Source: a virus
IMG/VR virus record: IMGVR_UViG_3300025881_000985
Location: 124,001 to 188,000 of that record
Direction: 5' to 3' (one strand)
Length of the DNA: 64,000 bases
The position numbers were made by a program, and so were the translations under genes. The notes beneath the pieces are model-generated. The model had not been told where the DNA came from and made no database searches. It saw only the letters and a program-made list of their open reading frames with translations. Position 1 is the first letter of the stretch. Each line of letters opens with the position of its first letter. This document shows, one piece after another, positions 33,348-40,611 of the stretch.

Positions 33348-34431
33348 AGTGTTCCTCCATTTCGGATATATAGTTTACTATCTTTGTGCCACGATGTCTA
33401 TCTCTAATAGTAATCATATCTAAAAATTCTTTCCAGTTTTCTTCATTGGAGTTATCCAATGTATTGATAATTCCTTCTAAACCATTTTGTGCTTCGTAGT
33501 CAACAGCACGAAGTCTATCTTGTGCAAGTTGAGCTAATTCTTTTGGCAAACATACAGGTGCCAGATAATGAGGCTTTGTTAATATATCAAACTGTACAAA
33601 AAGCTCTTCCTGTTCAGCCCACTCTAATAATCTATCAATATATAATACATTTAAATTTTGTACGACTGTGTTTACAAAAATATTAGCATCGGGTATTTGA
33701 CGCATCAACTCTATATTATTAGTTATAACATTCCATTTACTTGGATATCTTATGTAATGATTAAGTTCTGCATATCCGTCAATACTTAAACACATCTTAA
33801 TGTCGTGTGCTGACAATACATCAACCCAACTTTGATCAAATTTAGTTCCATTTGTTGCAATCATTATTTCTTTACGTTGTGTCAATGATGAAAGAATATC
33901 GCGAACCCAAGGCAACATAAACGGTTCGCCTCCTCTTAGAATAAAACTATCACAGTGTTCCATTATTTCAAGTATCTTGTAATTGTCTTTTTCATTCCAA
34001 TCGTATTTCTTCTGATCCCATACCTTGTCAAACAGTTTGTTTTCTTCAACTAAAAATTGACTACTAGATTGCGGATTACACATCAAGCATTTCAAGTTAC
34101 ATAAATTTGATAACTGTATTTCCCAATCCAGTGGCTGTTCTGTTTGTTCTGTTATGTCACTCCAACGTTCATTGCTGTACTGTCGAAAACTTTTTGATCC
34201 TTGCTCCTCTTGTTTATAACAACGAACACATTCATCACTGTGTTCATTGTTCTTTATACGCTTTCTTAGATCATTGAGATAATCGCTATTCCACCACTCG
34301 TCAACAGAGTGTGTTTTCATATTAAAATCTGTTGTAACAAAACTACGACAACAAGGCATAAAACGTCCTTGGGTGTCTACTAGACTATGCATAAACGGAC
34401 GCACACAAAATTTATCGTTATCTTTGAGCAT
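33340..34431 (-). CDS. radical SAM protein 2 of the array (CxxPW-like, short)
   Basis: A 363-residue radical SAM enzyme, the shortest of the six. FCVRPF (Cys9) takes the place of CxxPW, then PCCRS (27-28) and CVRC (68-71). CNLKCLMC has Cys111, 115 and 118; FILRGGEPFML gives GGEP. The C-terminus ends with ITIRDRHRGTKIVNYI rather than the WKTFPELE-type tail. It overlaps its neighbours by 8 and 14 bases. Confidence 0.87.
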   Translation of the reverse strand: MLKDNDKFCVRPFMHSLVDTQGRFMPCCRSFVTTDFNMKTHSVDEWWNSDYLNDLRKRIKNNEHSDECVRCYKQEEQGSKSFRQYSNERWSDITEQTEQPLDWEIQLSNLCNLKCLMCNPQSSSQFLVEENKLFDKVWDQKKYDWNEKDNYKILEIMEHCDSFILRGGEPFMLPWVRDILSSLTQRKEIMIATNGTKFDQSWVDVLSAHDIKMCLSIDGYAELNHYIRYPSKWNVITNNIELMRQIPDANIFVNTVVQNLNVLYIDRLLEWAEQEELFVQFDILTKPHYLAPVCLPKELAQLAQDRLRAVDYEAQNGLEGIINTLDNSNEENWKEFLDMITIRDRHRGTKIVNYISEMEEHFA

Positions 34432-35824
34432 AATATCTACACTGTTTCCAAAACTCTTCCATCTCAGGAAATGTTGCTAAAAAGTTTGTGTCTCTGCGTT
34501 TATCGTGTTCAGTAAAGAACCTATAAAAGTCTGCACGATTGTTTTGCAAATATTGTTCAGGTAATTCATCTCCTTTACGCATCCACGCTATATCTCTACG
34601 CATACGCTGTACTTCATAATCTTTAAATCCGTGGAATGGATCGTCTTTGGTTTCTAAGTTTCGTTCCATCCAATTTGCAACTTCTTCTAATTTTTCAGCA
34701 TAAGGCCATGGCAATATCTGTAGACTTTGCCAAGTTGGTTGACGCAACAATGGTGTATCAAACCATATACGCTGATAAGTTGAACTAAACGCTTTACGTA
34801 AATCAAGTATCCATTCTAACTGCTTTTTAATTCCACTCACACTCAAGTTATTCATTGTAATAATAAATGTTAAACTATTACGCTCGGGCACCTCTCCTAA
34901 ATACCTATATACATTATGATGCATACGAGTCCATTGAAGTCCGTGCCTAATATATTCTGCTTGTTCTGGCACACCAGTGTCAAGGCTAACATATTGCATA
35001 AAATGTTCTATTTGTGTTTTACATAACTTTTTTACGTAACCAATATACTTTTCAAACAGTTTATCTTCAACACTGAAGTTGCTTGTTACATTTAGATGTA
35101 ACTCTGGATTTGGTAATGCTAGTACATAATCAAACACACGATATGTATTGTTATCCATCAACGGTTCACCACCAGTCATACGGAAATGTTTTAGGTGTGG
35201 GTATAACGAGGGCCACCATTCCCAAAACGCATCAACATATGGATTTTCTTCTCTGTGTGGAATTGGTCTATTACGCCCAACAAAATGTTCAGGTGCATTA
35301 TGCGGAACACTAGTAGGATATGCTCCTACTTTTTTAGTTTCCTTCATCCATGTGCTACTAAATTGTGGACTGCAATACGAACAGGCCAAGTTACATGCAT
35401 TATTAAAATTAACTTCAACGTAACTAGGTTTCCAGTCTTCGTCACCAGTACTGTTTTTAATTGCTTCGTAATCACTGGCCGCCCAAGGTTCTCCACTGCG
35501 ATAATGTCTATCGCTTAGGTTACCTGAATCCTCAATGTTCCAGCAATACTGACACTCTGGAGGACGTTCACCTTTGAGCATCATTTTACGCTGTTCTTTT
35601 TTGTGTTCTGTATTGTGCAATGCATTAGGATCGAGTTTTACTTTCTCGCGATCCATTTGATGCAACGGAGGATGATAGCAACTATTATTCAGCCCTGTTG
35701 GTAAATGAAAACTTACTTGTTTCCATTTTGCTAAACACAAGCCGTGGCCAAGATTATCTTTCATAAACTCGGCACTAGCCATAAACTTACTTTTATTACC
35801 TACGGATTCGTCACCCTTGTTCAT
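34418..35824 (-). CDS. radical SAM protein 1 of the array (AKW/CHPP-type)
   Basis: A 468-residue radical SAM enzyme, closest to protein 3. CNLACSYC has Cys144, 148 and 151; FRMTGGEPLMD is the GGEP motif. N-terminal part: LCLAKWKQVSFH, SCYHPPLHQMD (49-58) and CQYCWNIEDS (91-100). The tail FFTEHDKRRDTNFLATFPEM matches that of protein 3. It starts directly after the stop of the DUF59 gene, so Fe-S factor and enzymes are made together. Confidence 0.87.
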   Translation of the reverse strand: MNKGDESVGNKSKFMASAEFMKDNLGHGLCLAKWKQVSFHLPTGLNNSCYHPPLHQMDREKVKLDPNALHNTEHKKEQRKMMLKGERPPECQYCWNIEDSGNLSDRHYRSGEPWAASDYEAIKNSTGDEDWKPSYVEVNFNNACNLACSYCSPQFSSTWMKETKKVGAYPTSVPHNAPEHFVGRNRPIPHREENPYVDAFWEWWPSLYPHLKHFRMTGGEPLMDNNTYRVFDYVLALPNPELHLNVTSNFSVEDKLFEKYIGYVKKLCKTQIEHFMQYVSLDTGVPEQAEYIRHGLQWTRMHHNVYRYLGEVPERNSLTFIITMNNLSVSGIKKQLEWILDLRKAFSSTYQRIWFDTPLLRQPTWQSLQILPWPYAEKLEEVANWMERNLETKDDPFHGFKDYEVQRMRRDIAWMRKGDELPEQYLQNNRADFYRFFTEHDKRRDTNFLATFPEMEEFWKQCRYYAQR

Positions 35825-36127
35825 TTACCATCCCATCATAAATCGAGTTTCTTCAGGTACCATTTCTATTGTAAACGGTGGATCAAATGTTGTGTTAACA
35901 ATAACACTCAACACTTCTGGTGCATACCCTGCTTGTTGTATATCACTAACAATTTGATCTGCAAACGGACAGAATGCACTTGTTAATGTGTGCGTGATTG
36001 TAACTTCGTATTCGCTTTGATCTATCGCAATATCGTATATCAATCCTAAATCATATACATTACAACTTATTTCTGGATCAAAAACTTTACGTAAGTTTTC
36101 AATAACAATATCTTTATCTATTGCCAT
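35825..36127 (-). CDS. SufT/MIP18 (DUF59) family Fe-S assembly factor
   Basis: A 100-residue protein covering exactly one DUF59 domain: KVFDPEISCNVYDLGLIYDI, the TLTSAFCPFADQI loop with the conserved Cys53, then VNTTFDPPFTIEMV and a final ETRFMMGW. Members such as SufT, PaaD and eukaryotic MIP18 help mature or target Fe-S proteins. Placed immediately upstream of six [4Fe-4S] radical SAM genes with 1-base spacing, it most likely supplies or repairs their clusters; this link is inference from position. Confidence 0.85.
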   Translation of the reverse strand: MAIDKDIVIENLRKVFDPEISCNVYDLGLIYDIAIDQSEYEVTITHTLTSAFCPFADQIVSDIQQAGYAPEVLSVIVNTTFDPPFTIEMVPEETRFMMGW

Positions 36128-36128
36128 T

Positions 36129-37061
36129 TTACCAACCCTCTATTCTGCGAATAACATCAATTTCTTTTGTCATTAGCTCTAAGTTTTTATGACCAGTTGC
36201 ATAGTGATATTTAAAGAAAGCACTTTGTTCTGCATCAAGTTCAACAATATTTAATGCTAATCTATTATTAAGTAATTCTGTAATAGTTTCCATGTCATTA
36301 TGATTTCCTATTGCAGTAACTTCGAGGTATTCTTCATGTAAGTATGCAAGTTTATCAAAGTCTTGTACTTGAGTAAAATCCCAATCCGACAACATTGTTT
36401 TGTATGTGCCGTACCGAGCTCCGTTGATTGCTTCTTCTCCGTGTTCAACATCACGACCAATTGTTTGCCAAATCTGCAAGTGATCTAGATTACGTTTCTT
36501 TGCGTTATCATCGAACTCTTGCAGACTTGGCTTGCGTCCACGATCTAAGCACATTTTAACACCTTCGCGAAAACCAGCCCTCCAGGCATGATATTGACTT
36601 CCGTTAGGATATGTAGTGCTATAGCAGTTGTGCATAGGGTAGTAAGTTTCCTCGAAACAAAACTCTACAGCCGTTTCGTGACTCCCGTCACTTGCTTCGT
36701 GGGTTCGCATATTGTTAACAAAGCCTTTGCTCCAGACACTCATGCCACCATTACCATACATTAATCCATTAATGTGGTTACGTGCTTTCCATCTAAAAGC
36801 AGAGTCTTCGCCAGGCGTTTCAATTTGTAAATTAAAAAACTCTGGATCTGGAATATTATCGCCATCAATTAAAACAAAAAAGTTAGTGTCACTTGCATCA
36901 GCACACGCCTTATGAGCCGCATCTGATCCTTTAACGTTATCTACTCGTTTTGCCCATGGAACAATATTCTGTATTTGTAGCCAGAATTCTTCTTTCTGAG
37001 GTTCGTCATAACTTAAATAGATGCAGTCTAAATCTGCAACATCAGTGATTTTCAAATCCAT
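36129..37061 (-). CDS. GT-A-type glycosyltransferase
   Basis: A 310-residue protein with a Rossmann-like start (LDCIYLSYDEPQKEEFW), then KACADASDTNFFVLIDGDN, where DGD is a DxD metal/nucleotide-sugar motif. The middle AFRWKARNHINGLMYGNGG and AWRAGFREGVKM recur in the last unit of the 883-residue protein, so the two are related. GGAG lies before the ATG. It overlaps the 95-residue gene by 20 bases. Donor and acceptor unknown. Confidence 0.72.
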   Translation of the reverse strand: MDLKITDVADLDCIYLSYDEPQKEEFWLQIQNIVPWAKRVDNVKGSDAAHKACADASDTNFFVLIDGDNIPDPEFFNLQIETPGEDSAFRWKARNHINGLMYGNGGMSVWSKGFVNNMRTHEASDGSHETAVEFCFEETYYPMHNCYSTTYPNGSQYHAWRAGFREGVKMCLDRGRKPSLQEFDDNAKKRNLDHLQIWQTIGRDVEHGEEAINGARYGTYKTMLSDWDFTQVQDFDKLAYLHEEYLEVTAIGNHNDMETITELLNNRLALNIVELDAEQSAFFKYHYATGHKNLELMTKEIDVIRRIEGW

Positions 37062-37329
37062 AGTATTGCCCTTCTCCGGAGTTAATTAATATACCAGCAT
37101 GATTCTTAGCAGACTTATACGAACTGATTTTACATTTTTGTAATAACATTTGATCAGGATTATCTGTTGCACGAGTAAGTTTTCCATTGACTACTCTTAG
37201 GCGTGTATACTCAGGTCTATCGTACATTGCTTTATTGATACGAATAAATCTACCAGGAACCTCTTCATTGACTGTTATCCTAATAGGCATTCCTGCCTCA
37301 TCATAGTATAACCTGTAGATAAAATCCAT
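37042..37329 (-). CDS. 95-residue unknown protein
   Basis: The start at 37329 is fixed by a TAATG overlap with the 41-residue membrane-protein gene; a longer frame to 37386 lies over that gene and lacks a ribosome site. The product begins MDFIYRLYYDEAGMPIRITV and is mostly beta with basic patches (RPEYTRLRVVNGKLTRATD). No family is recognised. Confidence 0.6.
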   Translation of the reverse strand: MDFIYRLYYDEAGMPIRITVNEEVPGRFIRINKAMYDRPEYTRLRVVNGKLTRATDNPDQMLLQKCKISSYKSAKNHAGILINSGEGQYYGFENH

Positions 37330-37454
37330 TATTTTAAAATCCATAGCAGAGTTAATCCCACTGTAAGGAATGCAAGTAAATGCCATATCTTAAGTTTAGG
37401 ATACACAACGTGGCCTTTGTTTTCGTCTTGTAAATCATCCCATATGTTTTTCAT
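37329..37454 (-). CDS. 41-residue single-span membrane protein
   Basis: ATG at 37454, TAA at 37331-37329. The N-terminus is polar (MKNIWDDLQDENKGHVVYPK), followed by one hydrophobic span, WHLLAFLTVGLTLLWIL, and a final Lys. AAGGAG lies upstream. It overlaps the GT gene by 20 bases and is coupled to the next gene by TAATG. It could anchor the glycosyltransferases at the inner membrane; this is inference. Confidence 0.6.
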   Translation of the reverse strand: MKNIWDDLQDENKGHVVYPKLKIWHLLAFLTVGLTLLWILK

Positions 37455-38289
37455 AGTCTTGTATTAACTCCTTAACTTTAAATTTTTTATCATGATAATG
37501 TACTGGTTGAAGTTGTTGTACGTTATTAATACGCAATTCATTTAATTCATTTTCAACCAGCACACTATCAAATATTTGTGTACTCTCAGCCCAACCTTGT
37601 ATACCCGGTTTCATATGTGCAAATGTAAAGAAATCTAAGCTAGGAACATAAGGCTCAATTTCTAACATTGCTGATACAATACTGTAAACAACATCAGTTG
37701 TAGGATTTTCATCACGTATATTAGTAAGTGCAAAATCACGCACTTCAGTCCAGTTACGATATACGTCACGAGCTAGGGTAAAAAACTCTGTTGCTTCGCG
37801 ACTGTACCGGAAATACATCATACCATTATATACATCAGGTAAATTATTATCACTGAATAACTTACGATAGCGATTGCCTGTGTATAAACGTTGTTGCAGA
37901 TCTACTACTCCATGACTTAAAACTACATTTCTTAATCTAAGTGCTGGCCACCAATGGGAGATATTCCTTGGAAACAGCAAATCAGATTCAAGTTTGATGG
38001 TCTCTTTAAACGGCGTTAACCAGAATGATTGCCATTCGTTGGCCAACTTCCATTCATCATTTTCAGCTTCATCAATTTCTAGGGTAATAACGTAGTCGAA
38101 CGCACGGCGTTGAGTGTCTGTTATTTGAGACTTAGTAAACTCGTCAACTATGACAGCATATAGACTGTCGGGCTGAGTTACCTTTATATTTAGCGCCTGA
38201 AGGTAGGCCAGCTCTAAATAATCCACATCATTTGTGTTCTGTGCAATAGTTAGAAATCCTCTTTGAGCACAATGTGGTTGTTTACGCAT
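37435..38289 (-). CDS. glycosyltransferase-like protein (GT8/GT-A type)
   Basis: A 284-residue protein resembling nucleotide-diphospho-sugar transferases. GFLTIAQNTNDVDYLELAYLQA is parallel to the start of the 248-residue protein encoded next (GVLIFATNTKEIDYIKIA), so they are paralogues. The expected DxD is seen as KLESDLLFP, with Glu-Ser-Asp in place of DxD, and NGMMYFRYS follows. A late His (PVHYHDKKFK) may bind metal. Overlaps both neighbours slightly. Confidence 0.6.
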   Translation of the reverse strand: MRKQPHCAQRGFLTIAQNTNDVDYLELAYLQALNIKVTQPDSLYAVIVDEFTKSQITDTQRRAFDYVITLEIDEAENDEWKLANEWQSFWLTPFKETIKLESDLLFPRNISHWWPALRLRNVVLSHGVVDLQQRLYTGNRYRKLFSDNNLPDVYNGMMYFRYSREATEFFTLARDVYRNWTEVRDFALTNIRDENPTTDVVYSIVSAMLEIEPYVPSLDFFTFAHMKPGIQGWAESTQIFDSVLVENELNELRINNVQQLQPVHYHDKKFKVKELIQDYEKHMG

Positions 38290-39028
38290 TTAATACCTCT
38301 TCAAACTCTATACTTTGTAGATATTGTTTGTCGTGGAAATGCAAAGATATGTATGGTAAAACATATGCTCCGTCGTCTGTAATAACTTTGATCCAATCGT
38401 CTATAATAATTTGGTTAACTTTGCCTTGAATAGTTTGTATACTCCACGGTATTTTAGTAGAAGTATCTTCAACATAACCATTTACTAACCTATCTGCAAT
38501 AGTAAAAGCGGCATCATTGCGAAAATTACTTGTCTGTAATTTATACAATGCACGATAATAAGGATAGTTGTTTTGTATCATTTTAGCAAACTCAAATAAA
38601 TCCTTTGACTTCTGTGTCTTATTAAATACAATTACTGTAGCCCATAACATAGGACCAATCGATAACTGTCCAAGAGTATCAACCAAGTTTTCTTTGTTAA
38701 CATAAGTGTTCTTGTCTACTATAGCATAATCTTGTACAGTGTCAAGTACTTTGAGTAAATTACTATCAAATATTAGATAATCGCCGTCAACTAATATAGT
38801 TTGATCATATGGAGATAAGTCGTATGCTTCACACCTTCCGGTATTTTGCCATTCGACTATTTCATTGTCCACTCTTCTTTTATTACTTGACTTTGTACCA
38901 CTTACAATAGTTGTTGGCAATCCAAGATACTTTTTAATTAGTTTAGCATTAATTTTTGCAATCTTTATATAATCAATTTCTTTTGTATTAGTTGCAAATA
39001 TTAATACACCTTTAGACTTTTCTGACAC
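38282..39028 (-). CDS. glycosyltransferase-like protein (GT8/GT-A type, DGD)
   Basis: A 248-residue protein. The N-terminus GVLIFATNTKEIDYIKIAKI is followed by DQTILVDGDYLIF, a clear DxD motif. The late SLHFHDKQY holds a His that in GT8 enzymes binds the metal. Paralogue of the preceding product with an intact motif, so the pair may be an active enzyme plus a divergent partner. Overlaps neighbours by 8 and 17 bases. Confidence 0.65.
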   Translation of the reverse strand: MSEKSKGVLIFATNTKEIDYIKIAKINAKLIKKYLGLPTTIVSGTKSSNKRRVDNEIVEWQNTGRCEAYDLSPYDQTILVDGDYLIFDSNLLKVLDTVQDYAIVDKNTYVNKENLVDTLGQLSIGPMLWATVIVFNKTQKSKDLFEFAKMIQNNYPYYRALYKLQTSNFRNDAAFTIADRLVNGYVEDTSTKIPWSIQTIQGKVNQIIIDDWIKVITDDGAYVLPYISLHFHDKQYLQSIEFEEVLNA

Positions 39029-39317
39029 GTTTTAGTTCCTGGTGTTGAGTATGCCAATCATTCATTACTGCTTGGTAACGTTGATTGGCTAACTCTAATA
39101 ATTCATAACGTTTAATAGCAATAGGATTATTATACGTATCTTCGAGGAACATGTCTTCGTCGTTCCAGGTTGACAAAAAAGAAATTAGTTCAGGTGTGAT
39201 ATAAAACAGTCCACCATTATAGGTTACATGTAACTCTGTAACCATTTTTTCTCTAAGTGCTTTTTTATTTGTTTGGAATTTAGTAGCTGACTTAACACGT
39301 TCTACTATATCAGTCAT
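39012..39317 (-). CDS. unknown phage protein
   Basis: A 101-residue protein with a basic N-terminal helix, a short beta part (TELHVTYNGGLFYITPELISFL) and a long C-terminal helix (IKRYELLELANQRYQAVMND). Reminiscent of small conserved proteins in T4-like marine phages, but I cannot name a function. Second gene of the cluster, 1 base after the ACP stop. Confidence 0.65.
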   Translation of the reverse strand: MTDIVERVKSATKFQTNKKALREKMVTELHVTYNGGLFYITPELISFLSTWNDEDMFLEDTYNNPIAIKRYELLELANQRYQAVMNDWHTQHQELKRVRKV

Positions 39318-39318
39318 A

Positions 39319-39573
39319 TTATTTTCCTTGAACTTTTCTTACATTCTCTATAAAGGTAATTGCATCCTCTACGGTATGAAAATTTTCAGCATCGCTATCA
39401 TCTATTTCAATCTGAAATTCTTCTTCAAATGCCATAGCCAACTCAATGGTATCCAGGCTATCGGCCCCCAGATCATCAACAAAGTCTGAATTTAAATATA
39501 TATTTTGTTCTTCAACACCTAGGTGTTCTTCTAAGATATTGATTATTCTAGGTAAAGTGTCTTCGTAAACCAT
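39319..39573 (-). CDS. acpP: acyl carrier protein
   Basis: An 84-residue acyl carrier protein. The phosphopantetheine site is Ser in DDLGADSLDTIELAMAFEEEF, an almost canonical sequence, and the protein is strongly acidic. It would need a host or phage phosphopantetheinyl transferase to be charged. It is the first gene after the cluster promoter, so highly expressed. It could deliver an acyl group to the SGNH or GT proteins of the cluster, or divert host fatty-acid flow. Confidence 0.93.
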   Translation of the reverse strand: MVYEDTLPRIINILEEHLGVEEQNIYLNSDFVDDLGADSLDTIELAMAFEEEFQIEIDDSDAENFHTVEDAITFIENVRKVQGK

Positions 39574-39601
39574 GTAATACTCCTAAACGAAAGTTGCTAG
39601 T

Positions 39602-39630
39602 AGTATATAACAAAAAACCCACTCTGTCAA
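39602..39630 (-). promoter_or_regulatory. sigma70-type promoter of the biosynthetic cluster
   Basis: On the minus strand: TTGACA (39630-39625), 17 bases, TATACT (39607-39602). The -35 lies in the loop of the terminator hairpin at 39613-39640, so termination and initiation share the same DNA. The leader to the ACP gene is short and contains AGGAG. Confidence 0.85.
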
Positions 39631-39640
39631 GTGGGTTTTT
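39613..39640 (-). terminator. bidirectional terminator between structural genes and cluster
   Basis: An 11-base perfect stem (AAAAACCCACT and AGTGGGTTTTT) with a 6-base loop and T-runs on both strands. It follows the stop of the tail protein at 39670 and should stop late transcripts before they enter the ACP cluster. Confidence 0.88.
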
Positions 39641-39669
39641 CTTTTTTTGGTTTAATTAGTGGAAATTTA

Positions 39670-40593
39670 TTAACCTGGAGTAATGGATCCCCATGTATTT
39701 GCTAAATTAGTTGTTTCTGGTGGGCGAACAGTAAGAGAAGTAACAACATTTACACTAACCGCATCATCAAATCCATCAGCGGCTGTATCAGTTAATTCTA
39801 CAGTCAATGTTACAATCTGACCAACGTCTGCGTTAGAACCTTGTACACCATTTGTATGGATTTTAACTTGTACATCGTTGTTGTTATAGTCTGCTGTACC
39901 TGTGGCACCGAATAGTCTTAGAATTGATGCGGCGCTTGTGCCTGCATTCCAATATCCTAATGCTGTATTAGATGAGTTTAATGTACCACCTGTTCCTGTA
40001 CGACTGTTAGTTTGACCGCCAATGATAATAGTTCCAATGTGGCCTAGTAATGTAACCCAGTCACCACTTTTTGATGTACTGTTTTGATTAGTTGATGAAA
40101 AGTTCCAAATTAGTTTACCACCTGCGTTAAAGAAATAACGTGCTTGGTCCGCACTAGCGAATGTTGCTGTACGTGTAAAACTTTGTGTTCCAGTATTAGT
40201 TGTATAGTTGTATGTTGAACTGCCTGTTGCAGTTGCATCAGATCCGTTTGAATTTGCATCTAAACGATTGTTCATTCCGTCTGTAATCTTAGAACTTAGT
40301 GTGCTTAGGAAAGCAATGTTACTTCCTGCTGTCGGAGCACTAATTCCTGATCCAGATCCTGCTTGGTGTGTTAGGATAGAATCAAGTCTAGCAATCAATG
40401 TAGCCCATTGCGTTGCTGTTACGGTTTCAACTCCAACTGTTGATAGTGTTGATGTTTGGCCGTATCCTTTGTTTCCTGTTCCGACACCCCAAACTGTGTT
40501 AATGTTCGCAGTTGTATGCGTTACAGACGCACCACCTTGTGCGAATGTATTGTAATCAACCGCTTGGATTAATCCACCTTGGCTATATGTCAT
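39670..40593 (-). CDS. tail/fibre-associated structural protein
   Basis: A 307-residue protein rich in Gly, Ser, Thr and Asn, typical of beta-rich tail or fibre proteins. N-terminus MTYSQGGLIQAVDYNTFAQG, then TATQWATLIARLDSILTH. The C-terminal half (IIIGGQTNSRTGTGG; IVTLTVELTDTAADG) looks like a beta-sandwich. Last gene of the late structural unit, with a terminator behind. The exact position in the virion is not known. Confidence 0.7.
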   Translation of the reverse strand: MTYSQGGLIQAVDYNTFAQGGASVTHTTANINTVWGVGTGNKGYGQTSTLSTVGVETVTATQWATLIARLDSILTHQAGSGSGISAPTAGSNIAFLSTLSSKITDGMNNRLDANSNGSDATATGSSTYNYTTNTGTQSFTRTATFASADQARYFFNAGGKLIWNFSSTNQNSTSKSGDWVTLLGHIGTIIIGGQTNSRTGTGGTLNSSNTALGYWNAGTSAASILRLFGATGTADYNNNDVQVKIHTNGVQGSNADVGQIVTLTVELTDTAADGFDDAVSVNVVTSLTVRPPETTNLANTWGSITPG

Positions 40594-40611
40594 TTTGTTT
40601 TTACCCTATAA

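Noticed and set aside
37042-37386. 114-residue frame starting at 37386
   Set aside because: The first 19 codons overlap the 41-residue membrane-protein gene; TAATG coupling at 37329 gives a better start.
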